A stretch of DNA of 64,000 nucleotides from NCBI RefSeq assembly GCF_900105515.1, contig NZ_FNSY01000001.1:3038001-3102000 (forward strand). Direction: 5' to 3'. Under the pieces are notes generated by a model, which was not told the origin of the DNA, did no database searches, and saw only the letters and a list, made by a program, of their open reading frames with translations. Origin of the DNA: Streptomyces sp. 2131.1 (GTDB lineage Bacteria; Actinomycetota; Actinomycetes; Streptomycetales; Streptomycetaceae). This document shows, in pieces, positions 23,532 to 32,717 of this stretch. A program made the position numbers and the translations under genes. Numbering within the stretch: position 1 is the first letter of the stretch; each line of letters opens with the position of its first letter.

Positions 23532-24527
23532 ATGAAGTACACGCAGCTCGGACGCACCGGACTCAAGGTAAGCCGCCTCGTCCTGGGGACGATGAACTTC
23601 GGCCCCCAGACCAACGAGAGCGACAGCCACGCCCTCATGGACGCCGCGCTGGACGCCGGCGTCAACTTCTTCGACACCGCGAACGTCTACGGCTGGGGCG
23701 AGAACAAGGGCCGCACCGAGGAGATCCTCGGCACCTGGTTCGCGCAGGGCGGCGACCGCCGCGACAAGGTCGTGCTCGCCACCAAGGTCTACGGCAACAT
23801 GGGCGCCGACGGCGAGGCGTGGCCCAACCACGACAAGCTGTCCGCCGTCAACATCCGCCGGGCCGTCGACGCCAGCCTGAAGCGGCTCCAGACGGACCAC
23901 ATCGACCTCTACCAGTTCCACCACGTCGACCGGGACACCCCGATCGATGAGATCTGGCAGGCCATCGACGTACTGATCCAGCAGGGCAAGATCCTGTACG
24001 CCGGTTCCTCGAACTTCTCCGGCTACAAGATCGCCCAGGCCAACGAGCGCGCCCGCCAGCGCGGCAGCTACGGCCTGGTCAGCGAGCAGTGCATCTACAA
24101 CCTGATGGAGCGCGGCGCCGAGATGGAGGTCATCCCGGCCTCCCAGGAGTACGGCCTCGGGGTCATCCCGTGGTCCCCGCTGCACGGCGGCCTGCTCGGC
24201 GGGGCGATCCGCAAGGAGCGCGAGGGCGGCGGCGCCCGCTCCACCTCCGGCCGTTCCGGGGACGCGCTGGCCGACCCGAAGGTCCGGGCGCAGATCCAGG
24301 CGTACGAGGACCTGCTGGACAAGCACGGTCTGGAGCCCGGTGAGGTGGGCCTCGCCTGGCTGCTGACGCGTCCCGGGATCACCGGCCCGATCTCCGGCCC
24401 GCGCACGCGGGAGCAGCTCGACTCGGCGCTGCGCGCGGTGGAGCTGGAGCTGTCGGCGGAGGTGCTGGACGCGCTGGAGGAGATCTTCCCCGGTCCGGGT
24501 CCGTCGCCGGAGAACTTCGCCTGGTAG
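23532..24527 (+). CDS. Aldo/keto reductase (YajO/Tas-like)
   Basis: A protein of 331 residues in a different AKR branch from the two others. It starts MKYTQLGRTGLKVSRLVLGT; the catalytic Asp and Tyr are in NFFDTANVYGWGENKGRTEE, Lys in DKVVLATKVYGNMG, and the His in DLYQFHHVDRDTPID, so the tetrad is complete. SSNFSGYKIAQANE and GISGP-like TGPISGPRTREQLDSAL bind NADPH. ATG 23532 is preferred because of the promoter position; TTG 23523, with AAGGAG at 23512-23517, is the alternative. It probably reduces reactive aldehydes or quinones; the substrate is not known. Confidence 0.93.
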   Translation: MKYTQLGRTGLKVSRLVLGTMNFGPQTNESDSHALMDAALDAGVNFFDTANVYGWGENKGRTEEILGTWFAQGGDRRDKVVLATKVYGNMGADGEAWPNHDKLSAVNIRRAVDASLKRLQTDHIDLYQFHHVDRDTPIDEIWQAIDVLIQQGKILYAGSSNFSGYKIAQANERARQRGSYGLVSEQCIYNLMERGAEMEVIPASQEYGLGVIPWSPLHGGLLGGAIRKEREGGGARSTSGRSGDALADPKVRAQIQAYEDLLDKHGLEPGEVGLAWLLTRPGITGPISGPRTREQLDSALRAVELELSAEVLDALEEIFPGPGPSPENFAW

Positions 24528-24543
24528 GTCCGTAACGAAGGGC

Positions 24544-24630
24544 CTAGCCGAGGGCAGCCGCCACGGCGACGACGGCGAACATCAATACGAGCACGGCCGC
24601 CATGATGCGGTTTCTGGTCTTCGGGTCCAC
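24544..24630 (-). CDS. Very small membrane protein (28 aa)
   Basis: GTG 24630 to TAG 24544-24546 encodes VDPKTRNRIMAAVLVLMFAV then VAVAAALG: a charged N terminus and one hydrophobic helix. It resembles tiny conserved membrane peptides seen in Streptomyces. No Shine-Dalgarno sequence is obvious. It lies between a convergent aldo/keto reductase and a long hairpin. Confidence 0.5.
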   Translation of the reverse strand: MDPKTRNRIMAAVLVLMFAVVAVAAALG

Positions 24631-24662
24631 CCGACGAGCGTAACCGGACCCGTATGCGTGAA

Positions 24663-24712
24663 CGCGACGCGGCCCCGCCCCGGAGAACCGGGAGCGGGGC
24701 CGCGTAGTCGCG
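24663..24712 (-). terminator. Long hairpin terminator downstream of the MFS gene
   Basis: CGCGAC-GCGGCCCCGC pairs with GCGGGGCCGC-GTCGCG, with an inner CCCGG/CCGGG pair and a small bulge. It starts 17 bases after the stop of the MFS gene transcribed leftward. Confidence 0.75.
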
Positions 24713-24729
24713 TACGGAGGGGGGAACCC

Positions 24730-26064
24730 CTACGCCGCGGTCGCCAGCTGCTCGCGCTGCACGAACCGTACGTGCGGACGGCCCGGGCGCAGGTCGACCT
24801 TGAGGCGCAGGCCGCCCAGGCGGGCCAGGACGACGCCGATGCCGACCGCCGCCGCCAGGGACAGCGCACCGCCGACCACCATGCCGGTGCGGGCACCGTA
24901 GGCGTCGCTGATCCAGCCGACGATCGGGGCGCCCACCGGCGTACCGCCGGCGAAGACCATCATGTACAGGCTCATCACCCGGCCGCGCATGGCCGGGTCG
25001 GCCGCCATCTGCACGCTGGTGTTGGCACTGATGTTGGTCGTCAGGCCGATCATGCCGATCGGGACGAGCAGGACCGCGAAGATCCAGACGTTCGGCGCGA
25101 GCGCCGCGACGATCTCCAGCAGGCCGAACGCCGTACCGGCGGCGACCAGCATCCGCAGCCGCGAGGAGCGGCGGCGGGCGGCGAGCAGGGCTCCGGCGAG
25201 CGAGCCGGCCGCCATGAGGATGTTGAAGAACGAGTACATCCCGGCGCCGCCGTGGAAGATCTCGTCCGCGAAGGCCGTCAGCCAGATCGGGAAGTTGAAG
25301 CCGAACGTGCCGACGAAGCCGACCAGGACGATCGGCCAGATCAACTCGGGGCGGCCCGATACGTACCGCAGCCCCTCGCGGAGCTGGCCCTTGGCGCGCG
25401 GCACGACGACGGACTTGTGGAGCTCGCTCGTCCGCATCATCGTCAGGCCGACGAGCGGCGCGAGGAACGACAGGCCGTTGAACATGAAGGCCCAGCCGCT
25501 GCCGACCGTGGTGATCAGCACACCCGCGACGGCGGGACCGATGAGCCGGGCGGACTGGAAGTTCGCCGAGTTCAGGCTGACCGCGTTGCGCAGCTGGGCG
25601 GGGCCGACCATCTCGGACACGAAGGCCTGGCGGGCCGGGTTGTCCACGACGGTGACCATGCCGAGCAGGAACGCGATCAGATAGACGTGCCAGACCTGCA
25701 CCACGCCGGAGAGCGTGAGCACGGCGAGCACGACACCGCAGGCGCCGAGGGCGGCCTGGCTGACGAGCAGGAGCTTGCGCTTCGGCAGCCGGTCGGCGAT
25801 GACGCCGCCGTACAGGCCGAAGAGGAGCATGGGGAGGAACTGGAGTGCCGTGGTGATACCGACGGCGGCGGCGGACCCGGTGAGGCTCAGGACGAGCCAG
25901 TCCTGCGTGATGCGGGACATCCAGGTACCGGTGTTGGAGATCACGGCGCCCGTGGCGAACAGGCGGTAGTTGCGGATCTTCAGCGACGAGAAGGTCCCGC
26001 CGGGCTTGCTCTCGTGGGTGGAAGTCGGTGCGGGGGCGGAGTCTGCTCCGGATCCCGTACTCAA
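24730..26064 (-). CDS. MFS transporter (EntS/MFS_3-like exporter)
   Basis: About 444 residues and 12 predicted membrane helices. The family motif after helix 2, GLYGGVIADRLPKRKLLLVS, is clear, as are NPARQAFVSEMVGPAQLRNA in loop 4-5 and RGRVMSLYMMVFAGGTPVGA. The start is placed at TTG 26064 (LSTGSGADSAPAP) because GAGGAGG lies about nine bases upstream; ATG 26091 is the alternative. It is probably a drug or siderophore exporter. It follows a MarR gene by 59 bases on the same strand and is presumably repressed by it. Confidence 0.88.
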   Translation of the reverse strand: MSTGSGADSAPAPTSTHESKPGGTFSSLKIRNYRLFATGAVISNTGTWMSRITQDWLVLSLTGSAAAVGITTALQFLPMLLFGLYGGVIADRLPKRKLLLVSQAALGACGVVLAVLTLSGVVQVWHVYLIAFLLGMVTVVDNPARQAFVSEMVGPAQLRNAVSLNSANFQSARLIGPAVAGVLITTVGSGWAFMFNGLSFLAPLVGLTMMRTSELHKSVVVPRAKGQLREGLRYVSGRPELIWPIVLVGFVGTFGFNFPIWLTAFADEIFHGGAGMYSFFNILMAAGSLAGALLAARRRSSRLRMLVAAGTAFGLLEIVAALAPNVWIFAVLLVPIGMIGLTTNISANTSVQMAADPAMRGRVMSLYMMVFAGGTPVGAPIVGWISDAYGARTGMVVGGALSLAAAVGIGVVLARLGGLRLKVDLRPGRPHVRFVQREQLATAA

Positions 26065-26123
26065 AAGGGTTCGCCTCCTCGGCGTGGGCATTGTGCTGAC
26101 TGACGGGGACGGAGACGCGTCTC

Positions 26124-26564
26124 CTACAGGTGGGCGAGCTTCTCCAGCACGGGCGCCGCGTTGCGCAGCGTCTCCCACTCGTCCTCGTCCAGGCCTTCGG
26201 CGAGGGTGGTCAGCCAGGCGTTCCGCTTCTTGCGGCTCTCGGCGAGCATGGCCTCGGCCTGCTCGGTCTGGCTGACCATCTTCTGACGACGGTCATCGGG
26301 GTGCGGTTCCAGCCTGACCAGGCCCTTGGATTCCAGCAACGCGACGATGCGGGTCATCGACGGCGGCTGGACGTGCTCCCGCCGGGCCAGCTCACCCGGA
26401 GTGGCGGAGCCGCAACGGGCGAGAGTCCCGAGCACCGACATCTCGGTCGGGCTCAGCGACTCGTCGACGCGCTGGTGCTTGAGGCGCCGGCCGAGCAGCA
26501 TGACGGCGGAACGAAGGGAGCTCACGGCGGCGGCACTGTCGCTGTCGTGGATCAGGTCAGGCAT
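26124..26564 (-). CDS. MarR family transcriptional regulator
   Basis: A protein of 146 residues with the full MarR winged helix: LSPTEMSVLGTLARCGSATP, GELARREHVQPPSMTRIVAL, LESKGLVRLEPHPDDRRQKM (the wing, with the invariant D-x-R). The dimer helices are at both ends. It heads an operon with an MFS exporter, the usual arrangement where an exported compound relieves repression. The leader upstream at about 26572-26610 has GTAACTCATTAC, an imperfect palindrome that could be its operator. Confidence 0.93.
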   Translation of the reverse strand: MPDLIHDSDSAAAVSSLRSAVMLLGRRLKHQRVDESLSPTEMSVLGTLARCGSATPGELARREHVQPPSMTRIVALLESKGLVRLEPHPDDRRQKMVSQTEQAEAMLAESRKKRNAWLTTLAEGLDEDEWETLRNAAPVLEKLAHL

Positions 26565-26731
26565 GTTCGTTAGCGTAACTCATTACCTACTCTAAAGACC
26601 ACTTGTGTTACACGCGCGTAAGCGGGATCACCTCCCGCGGTTGGACCGGATCACCAATCGATCACCCAAACGAGTGAGTCGGTGGCGGAAAATCACGCGC
26701 GTCGGGGCCGCGGGACGTAACCCTGCTTGGC

Positions 26732-26956
26732 ATGGGATCGACAGTGCTCAGCCTGCGCATAGACGGTGAGCTGCTCGACCGGCTCAAGCAGCACGCCGCA
26801 AAACGCGGAATGAGCGTCCAGGACTATGTGGTCCGGACGCTCATTCGCGACGACTTCGACGAGCGCTTCCAGGCGGCCGTCGAGGAGACGGAGAAGTTCT
26901 ACGGGCCGGAGAAGCTCTGCCCCGCGGACGGCGTGCCGGCCGAGGAGGTCACCTGA
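26732..26956 (+). CDS. Ribbon-helix-helix (antitoxin-like) protein
   Basis: A protein of 74 residues: STVLSLRIDGELLDRLKQHA is the beta-strand and first helix, KRGMSVQDYVVRTLIRDDFD the second helix, then an acidic tail (EETEKFYGPEKLC). This is the Arc/MetJ-like DNA-binding fold used by antitoxins, but no toxin gene follows; the next gene is a convergent permease. It could therefore be an orphan regulator. The start is ATG 26732 with no ribosome site seen, so translation may be leaderless. Confidence 0.75.
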   Translation: MGSTVLSLRIDGELLDRLKQHAAKRGMSVQDYVVRTLIRDDFDERFQAAVEETEKFYGPEKLCPADGVPAEEVT

Positions 26957-26983
26957 CCCCCGGGGCCGGCCCGCTCACCGCCC

Positions 26984-28429
26984 TTACGTGAGGCCGAGCG
27001 CCGGCATCATGTAGTAGAAGACGAAGACCGCCGACACGGCGTACATGGCCACCGGCACCTCGCGGCCGCGCCCGGAGGCCAGCCGCAGCACGCTGAACGC
27101 GATGAAACCGATGCCGATGCCGTTGGTGATCGAGTACGTGAACGGCATCATGACCATGGCGAGGAACGCCGGGATCGCGAGCGTGAAGTCGCTCCAGTCG
27201 ATGTCCCGCACCGAGCCCGCGATGATCAGGAAGCCCACCGCCAGCAGCGCGGGGGTGGCCGCCTGCGAGGGGACCATGGTCGCCAGCGGCGTGAGGAACA
27301 GCGCCACCGTGAACAGCAGACCCGTGACGACGCTGGCCAGCCCCGTACGGGCACCCTCGCCGACGCCCGCCGTGGACTCCACGAAGCAGGTCGAGGCGGA
27401 GGAGGAGCTCGCACCGCCCGCGGCGACCGCGACACCGTCGACGAAGAGCACCCGGTTGATGCCGGGGAAGTTGCCCTTGGAGTCCGTCAGCTTCGCCTCG
27501 TCACCGACACCGAGGATGGTGCCCATCGCGTCGAAGAAGCAGGACAGCAGCACGGTGAAGACGAACAGGATGCCGGTGAGGACGCCGACCTTGTGGAAGC
27601 CGCCGAACAGGCTGAAGTGACCCAGCAGCCCGAAGTCCGGCGTGGCGACGGGATTGCCCGGCCACTCCGGCACGGTCAGCCCCCACGCCTTGCCCGGCAG
27701 GTCCGCGACGGCGTTGATGATCAGCGCGACGACGGTCATCGTCACGATGGAGATCAGGATCGCGCCCGGCACCTTGCGGACGATCAGGATCAGCGTCAGC
27801 AGCGCGCCGAGGACGAAGATCAGGACCGGCCAGCCGTTGAGGTGGCCGTCGCCGCCGAGCTGGAGCGGGACGGTGGTCATCGCCTTGTCGGGCATGCGCG
27901 AGACGAAGCCGGAGTCGACGAGGCCGATCAGCAGGATGAACAGGCCGATACCGATCGCGATGCCCTTGCGCAGCGAGCCCGGTACGGCGTTCATCACGCG
28001 TTCCCGCAGCCCGGTCGCGACCAGCAGCATGACGACGATGCCCGCGAGGACCACCATGCCCATGGCGTCGGGCCAGGTCATCCGGGGGGCGAGCTGGAGG
28101 GCGACGACGGTGTTGACGCCGAGGCCCGCGGCCAGCGCGATCGGCACATTGCCGATGACGCCCATGAGCAGGGTGGAGAACGCGGCGGTGATGACGGTCG
28201 CGGTGACCAGCTGTCCGTGGTCGAGGAAGTGCTGGTTCACGTCCTTCGCGCTGCCGAGGATGATCGGGTTCAGCACGATGATGTAGGCCATCGCGAAGAA
28301 GGTCGCGAATCCGCCGCGGATCTCGCGGGCGACCGACGACTTCCGCTCGGAGATCTTGAAGAAGCGGTCCAGCCCGTTGGTGGGCTGCGGAGTCGGGGCG
28401 TCGACCGGAGCGGTGGCCGAGGGGGACAT
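26984..28429 (-). CDS. NCS2 family purine permease (AzgA-like)
   Basis: A protein of 481 residues, about 12-14 membrane helices, in the AzgA hypoxanthine/guanine/adenine branch. Diagnostic segments: GGFATFFAMAYIIVLNPIIL in helix 1, NVPIALAAGLGVNTVVALQL, FFDAMGTILGVGDEAKLTDS, and VFVESTAGVGEGARTGLAS-type STCFVESTAGVGEGARTGLA, where the Glu and Ser line the substrate site. It is a proton-coupled uptake system in the cytoplasmic membrane. The start is ATG 28429. The 28430-28615 intergenic region upstream is unusually AT-rich for this genome and holds the palindrome CGAATAATTCG at 28487-28497. Confidence 0.92.
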   Translation of the reverse strand: MSPSATAPVDAPTPQPTNGLDRFFKISERKSSVAREIRGGFATFFAMAYIIVLNPIILGSAKDVNQHFLDHGQLVTATVITAAFSTLLMGVIGNVPIALAAGLGVNTVVALQLAPRMTWPDAMGMVVLAGIVVMLLVATGLRERVMNAVPGSLRKGIAIGIGLFILLIGLVDSGFVSRMPDKAMTTVPLQLGGDGHLNGWPVLIFVLGALLTLILIVRKVPGAILISIVTMTVVALIINAVADLPGKAWGLTVPEWPGNPVATPDFGLLGHFSLFGGFHKVGVLTGILFVFTVLLSCFFDAMGTILGVGDEAKLTDSKGNFPGINRVLFVDGVAVAAGGASSSSASTCFVESTAGVGEGARTGLASVVTGLLFTVALFLTPLATMVPSQAATPALLAVGFLIIAGSVRDIDWSDFTLAIPAFLAMVMMPFTYSITNGIGIGFIAFSVLRLASGRGREVPVAMYAVSAVFVFYYMMPALGLT

Positions 28430-28615
28430 GTATGACCTCAGTACGTGCCTAGAGGGATCAAAAGTGGTCAGCTTTGGACTTTCACACGAATAATTCGAGC
28501 CAGCCGTAAGCAGATTCAGTATGAATACATAAGGCGAAGATCGCTATCTCCGCGCGTAGACCCTTGGGCCGACTGGCCCGAACGCACTTACATACGCGCC
28601 GCATACACTGACCGC

Positions 28616-28882
28616 ATGGCGAAGTGGACACCGAAGCACGAGGCACCGGAGCCCCTGGAGGGGCCGGTCGTCGCGACCATCACCGGCGGCACGATCCTCT
28701 GGTTCGTCCTCTTCCTGGTCCAGATCCCGTTCTACGGCTGGTTCGACGACCACGGCCACCTGTGGTGGGTGTGGACCTGCCTGGCCGGCGCGGGCCTGGG
28801 CCTGATCGGCATCTGGTACGTACGCGGACGGGACGCGGCCCTCAAGCGCGCGGCGGCGGCAGCGGCGGCTCGGGGCGACTGA
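28616..28882 (+). CDS. DUF2530 small membrane protein
   Basis: A protein of 88 residues matching DUF2530: KHEAPEPLEGPVVATITGGT, two membrane helices (ILWFVLFLVQIPFYGWF and HLWWVWTCLAGAGLGLIGIW), then a YVRGRDAALKR basic tail. The ATG at 28616 is six bases after TACACT (28604-28609), a -10 box, so the mRNA is probably leaderless. It lies upstream of a P-type ATPase in the same direction. Function is unknown; the family is restricted to actinobacteria. Confidence 0.85.
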   Translation: MAKWTPKHEAPEPLEGPVVATITGGTILWFVLFLVQIPFYGWFDDHGHLWWVWTCLAGAGLGLIGIWYVRGRDAALKRAAAAAAARGD

Positions 28883-28979
28883 CCCTCGTACGACCACGGG
28901 ACCATTTCGCTCCTCCCCCGGTCTGATCTTCGTACGCTCCAGCGGGTGCCCCGCGCGTTCCGCCCGTACGGTCGGAACC

Positions 28980-31373
28980 ATGACGCAGCGGGCATCCGAA
29001 CTTTCCGGGGAGCGGCACACCGGCGCTTCAGGACGCGGGCTCACCTCGGCCGAGGTGGCCGAGCGGATCGCGCGGGGCGAGGTCAACGACGTACCGGTGC
29101 GGTCCTCGCGGTCGCTGACCGAGATCGTCCGGGCCAACGTCTTCACGCGGTTCAACCTGATCATCGGCGTGCTCTGGGTGATCATGCTGTTCGTCGCGCC
29201 GATCCAGGACAGCCTCTTCGGCTTCGTGATCGTCGCCAACACCGGCATCGGCATCGTGCAGGAGTGGCGGGCCAAGAAGACCCTCGACAGCCTCGCGGTC
29301 ATCGGTGAGTCGAAACCGGTCGTCCGGCGCGACGGCAGGGCCGCCGAGATCCACACCTCGGAGATCGTCCTCGGCGACCTGGTCGAGCTGGGGCCCGGGG
29401 ACAAGGCCGTCGTGGACGGCACGGTCGCCGAGGCGGACGGCCTGGAGATCGACGAGTCCCTGCTCACCGGCGAGGCCGACCCGGTCATCAAGAAGCCCGG
29501 CGACACGGTGATGTCCGGCAGCTTCGTCGTCGCCGGCGGCGGCGCGTTCACCGCGACGAAGGTCGGCCGCGAGGCGTACGCGGCGCAGCTCGCCGAGGAG
29601 GCGTCCCGCTTCACGCTCGTCCGGTCCGAGCTGCGCAGCGGCATCTCGACGATCCTGAAGTACATCACCTGGATGATGGTGCCGACCGCTACCGCCCTGG
29701 TGATCAGCCAACTGGTGGTCAAGGAGCACAACTTCAAGGACTCCGTCGCCCGCACGGTGGGCGGGATCGTCCCGATGATCCCGGAGGGCCTGGTCCTGCT
29801 GACCTCGGTGGCGTTCGCGATCGGTGTCGTACGGCTGGGACGCAAGCAGTGCCTCGTGCAGGAACTGCCCGCCATCGAGGGGCTGGCCCGGGTCGACGTC
29901 GTCTGCCTGGACAAGACCGGCACGCTCACCGAGGGCGGCATGGACGTCACCGAGGTCCGCGCCCTGAACGGCACCGCGGAACCGTATCTGCACCGCGTCC
30001 TGGCTGCCTTCGGCGCGTCCGAGCCCCGGCCCAACGCGAGCCTCCAGGCGATCATCGACGCCTACCCGGCACCGGAGGAGGGCGGCTGGCGGACCACCGG
30101 CACCCTGCCGTTCTCCTCCGCCCGCAAGTACAGCGGCGCCGCGTTCGACGAGGACGGCGGCGCGTCCTCCGCCTGGCTGCTCGGCGCGCCCGACGTGCTG
30201 CTGGCCGAGGACGACCCGGCGCTCAAGGAGATCGAGCAGCTCAACGAGCAGGGACTGCGGGTGCTGCTGCTCGGCCGGGCGCGGGGCGAGCTGGACGCCC
30301 CGGACGCGGCCAAGGGCGCCGAACCGGCCGCGCTCGTCGTCCTGGAGCAGCGGCTGCGGCCCGACGCGGGGCAGACGCTCGCGTACTTCGGGGAGCAGCG
30401 GGTCGCCACGAAGGTGATCTCCGGCGACAACGCGGTCTCGGTCGGCGCGGTCGCCGCGAAGCTCGGGATGGAGGGCGCGGACCACCCCCAGGACGCGCGC
30501 AGGCTCCCGGAGGACGCGGACGAGATGGCGACCGCGATGGAGCGGAACGCGGTGTTCGGCCGCGTCACCCCGCAGCAGAAGCGGGAGATGGTCGCGGCCC
30601 TCCAGTCGCGCGGTCACACCGTGGCGATGACGGGCGACGGCGTCAACGACGTCCTCGCGCTGAAGGACGCCGACATCGGCGTCTCCATGGGCTCCGGCTC
30701 CGAGGCGACGCGCGCGGTGGCCCAGATCGTGCTGCTGAACAACAGCTTCGCGACCCTGCCGTCGGTGGTCGCCGAGGGCCGCCGCGTGATCGGCAACATC
30801 ACCCGCGTCGCGACCCTGTTCCTGACGAAGACCGTGTACTCGGTGCTGCTGGCCGTCCTGGTGGTCTGCTTCCAGGTCGAGTACCCGTTCCTGCCGCGCC
30901 ATCTGACCCTGCTGTCGACGCTGACGATCGGCGTCCCGGCGTTCTTCCTGGCCCTGGCCCCGAACAAGGAGCGCGCACACCCGCACTTCGTGCGCCGCGT
31001 CATGCGGTACGCGATCCCCTCGGGCGTCATCTGCGCCGCCGCGACCTTCGTGACGTACCTGGTCGCCCGGCACCATTACTCCGGTACGGGGGCGCTGGAC
31101 GCGGAGACGAGCGCGGCGACGCTGACGCTGTTCCTGGTCTCGATGTGGGTCCTGGCGATCATCGCCCGCCCGTACACCTGGTGGCGGATCTGTCTGGTGG
31201 CCGCGATGGGTCTCGCGTTCCTGGTGGTGCTGGCGGTGCCGTGGCTCCAGGACTTCTTCGCGCTGAAGCTGGTGGGGACGCAGATGCCGTGGATGGCGGT
31301 GGGCATCGCGGTGGTGGCGTCGGCCGCGCTGGAGTACGCGTGGCGGCTGGTGGGCCGCCGCTTCCCGGTGTAG
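28980..31373 (+). CDS. Cation-transporting P-type ATPase (CtpE-like)
   Basis: A protein of 797 residues. P-type motifs: actuator LLTGEADPV, ion site MIPEGLVLLTSVAFA (about 263), phosphorylation CLDKTGTLTEGG (about 310), and hinge MTGDGVNDVLALKDADIGVS (about 550). The PEGL site and absence of N-terminal metal domains match actinobacterial CtpE, shown in mycobacteria to import calcium. It has about 8-10 membrane helices, and the C-terminal domain ends with AGGGR-like RLVGRRFPV. It is convergent with the secreted protein gene. A fragment of its 3' end is duplicated about 1.3 kb downstream, at 32602-32700. Confidence 0.92.
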   Translation: MTQRASELSGERHTGASGRGLTSAEVAERIARGEVNDVPVRSSRSLTEIVRANVFTRFNLIIGVLWVIMLFVAPIQDSLFGFVIVANTGIGIVQEWRAKKTLDSLAVIGESKPVVRRDGRAAEIHTSEIVLGDLVELGPGDKAVVDGTVAEADGLEIDESLLTGEADPVIKKPGDTVMSGSFVVAGGGAFTATKVGREAYAAQLAEEASRFTLVRSELRSGISTILKYITWMMVPTATALVISQLVVKEHNFKDSVARTVGGIVPMIPEGLVLLTSVAFAIGVVRLGRKQCLVQELPAIEGLARVDVVCLDKTGTLTEGGMDVTEVRALNGTAEPYLHRVLAAFGASEPRPNASLQAIIDAYPAPEEGGWRTTGTLPFSSARKYSGAAFDEDGGASSAWLLGAPDVLLAEDDPALKEIEQLNEQGLRVLLLGRARGELDAPDAAKGAEPAALVVLEQRLRPDAGQTLAYFGEQRVATKVISGDNAVSVGAVAAKLGMEGADHPQDARRLPEDADEMATAMERNAVFGRVTPQQKREMVAALQSRGHTVAMTGDGVNDVLALKDADIGVSMGSGSEATRAVAQIVLLNNSFATLPSVVAEGRRVIGNITRVATLFLTKTVYSVLLAVLVVCFQVEYPFLPRHLTLLSTLTIGVPAFFLALAPNKERAHPHFVRRVMRYAIPSGVICAAATFVTYLVARHHYSGTGALDAETSAATLTLFLVSMWVLAIIARPYTWWRICLVAAMGLAFLVVLAVPWLQDFFALKLVGTQMPWMAVGIAVVASAALEYAWRLVGRRFPV

Positions 31374-31407
31374 TCCCCGTACGGGGGGAAGCGGCGGCCC
31401 GGCCGGG

Positions 31408-32346
31408 CTACTTCACGTCGACGAAGTCACCCGTGGACTTGGTGGCCGGGGTGGAGGCCGTACCGGCGAAGTAGAAGCGCCAGTAGCCGTCGACCGAGGC
31501 CTTCACCGTGGTCTTCAGGGTGCCGAGGCTGCTCGTCGTGGCGGTCTTCACCGTCGACCAGGCCTTGCCGCCCTTCTTCAGGAACTGCAGCTTGACCGGC
31601 TGCACGGTGTAGCCGTGGTACTGGTAGTCCTCCCAGTTGGCCCGCGACAGCTTGCCGGTGACCGTGATGGTCTTGCCCTTCTTCACCGGCTCCGGGGCGG
31701 CGTTGACCGTCACCTTCGAGGCACGCTGAAGGCTGGAGGACCCCACCTTCTCCTGCAGGGCGAAGCCGATCTTGGTCGGGTCGGGGTCCTGCGGGTCCTC
31801 GCCGTTGTAGTCGACGGCGAAACCGCCCGCCAGCCACTTCGTCGCGTCGCTGTTGCCGAGCAGGTCGATCCGGGGCCAGACGGAGATCTCGCCCTTGCAG
31901 GTGGCGACCGTGGCGGACACGGCCTTGCACACGGCCGGCTTGTCGCCGTACAGCTCGTTCGTCGGGTTGTCGAACGACCCGCGGTAGAGCGCGACGTCGA
32001 TCACGAAGTCCGGGGCCTGGATGTTCACGCCGGCGCCGTGCGTCACGGTGAACGTGGTCGCCACGGTCTTCGTCAGGGTGGTGCCCACGACGATCGGCTT
32101 GCCGCCGTTGACGACGAGCTTGGAGAAGCTGAGGTTGAGCTCGCCCGGTTCCGAGGCGGGCGAGACCGAGCGGGCGCCGAACTTCGTCGCGGAGCCCGTC
32201 ACGGGGGCGGACTGAGCCGCGCGCGCGACGGCGGCGACGCTCCTGGTCGAGCCCTGCGCGCCGTCGGCCTGGGCGGCCGCCGGGAGAGCGAGGGCGGAAA
32301 GGGCCAGGGCACCGCTGACAGCGGCAGCGGTGGCACGAATGCGCAT
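31408..32346 (-). CDS. Secreted hypothetical protein, paralog A
   Basis: A protein of 312 residues with a signal peptide (about 1-30: AAAVSGALALSALALPAAAQ). A middle part of about 150 residues has two Cys (PAVCKAVSATVATCKGEISV). The C-terminal 100 (NAAPEPVKKGKTITVTGKLS, VQPVKLQFLKKGGKAWSTVK, TTVKASVDGYWRFYFAGT) is a beta-rich domain seen in many Streptomyces secreted proteins. The neighbour at 32718-33458 is a paralog: the C-terminal domains are almost identical, while the N-terminal parts have diverged and A carries about 65 extra residues. No enzyme motif is visible; a surface-binding or matrix role is only a guess. Confidence 0.85.
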   Translation of the reverse strand: MRIRATAAAVSGALALSALALPAAAQADGAQGSTRSVAAVARAAQSAPVTGSATKFGARSVSPASEPGELNLSFSKLVVNGGKPIVVGTTLTKTVATTFTVTHGAGVNIQAPDFVIDVALYRGSFDNPTNELYGDKPAVCKAVSATVATCKGEISVWPRIDLLGNSDATKWLAGGFAVDYNGEDPQDPDPTKIGFALQEKVGSSSLQRASKVTVNAAPEPVKKGKTITVTGKLSRANWEDYQYHGYTVQPVKLQFLKKGGKAWSTVKTATTSSLGTLKTTVKASVDGYWRFYFAGTASTPATKSTGDFVDVK

Positions 32347-32427
32347 ATGCGTTCCCCAAGTGGAGATGGAGTCCGCGGGCGACTGCACGCTCGCGGACCA
32401 CACGTGTCTGTGGAGCCTGATGGCTCC

Positions 32428-32463
32428 GCAGACAAGACCACCACCGGAGGGGAACGGTTGTGC
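32428..32463 (-). promoter_or_regulatory. Conserved promoter-like block of paralog A
   Basis: On the minus strand the segment reads CACAACCGTTCCCCTCC, then GGTGGTGGTCTTGTCTG. The same CAACC...GGT.GTCT.GTCTG layout is upstream of paralog B (33544-33582), with variable bases between, suggesting a conserved -35/-10-like element of one sigma factor. Confidence 0.5.
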
Positions 32464-32520
32464 GGACTTCGGAAACGACTGGTGAAATCTCCCCGCGATC
32501 CGCCGGCCGCCGTCTCCGCT

Positions 32521-32700
32521 GTCGATCGAACCAGCGGTCCCGGGCCGGTTCGGCCGTCCGGGACGGGTCCTCCAGGAGGGCCGCCACCTCGAAGCGGCGG
32601 GCCTGGACTCGATGTGGGTCCTGGCGACCATCGCCCGCGCTGGAATACGCGTGGCGGCTGGTGGGCCGCCGCTTCCCGGCGTAGTCGCCGTACAGGGGAA
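32521..32700. repeat. Tandem-duplication scar: fused 3' ends of two flanking genes
   Basis: This stretch has no gene of its own. 32521-32601 closely matches 33688-33770, the last codons of the sacsin-like ATPase gene. From 32602 the sequence switches to a copy of the P-type ATPase 3' end: 32602-32636 matches 31133-31168, then about 158 bp are missing, and 32635-32700 matches 31325-31390. The pseudogene ends in an intact copy of the ATPase stop region. This is the junction left by a tandem duplication of the secreted-protein unit. The rest of the 371-base gap between the paralogs (32347-32520 and 32701-32717) is the promoter region of paralog A and the end of paralog B. Confidence 0.9.
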
Positions 32701-32717
32701 GCGGCGGCCCGGCCGGG

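Noticed and set aside
26732..26956. Toxin-antitoxin system around the ribbon-helix-helix gene
   Set aside because: No toxin-like gene next to it; the following gene is a convergent permease.
28430..28615. Purine riboswitch upstream of the permease gene
   Set aside because: The region is AT-rich but lacks a recognisable three-way junction core; only a small palindrome is seen.
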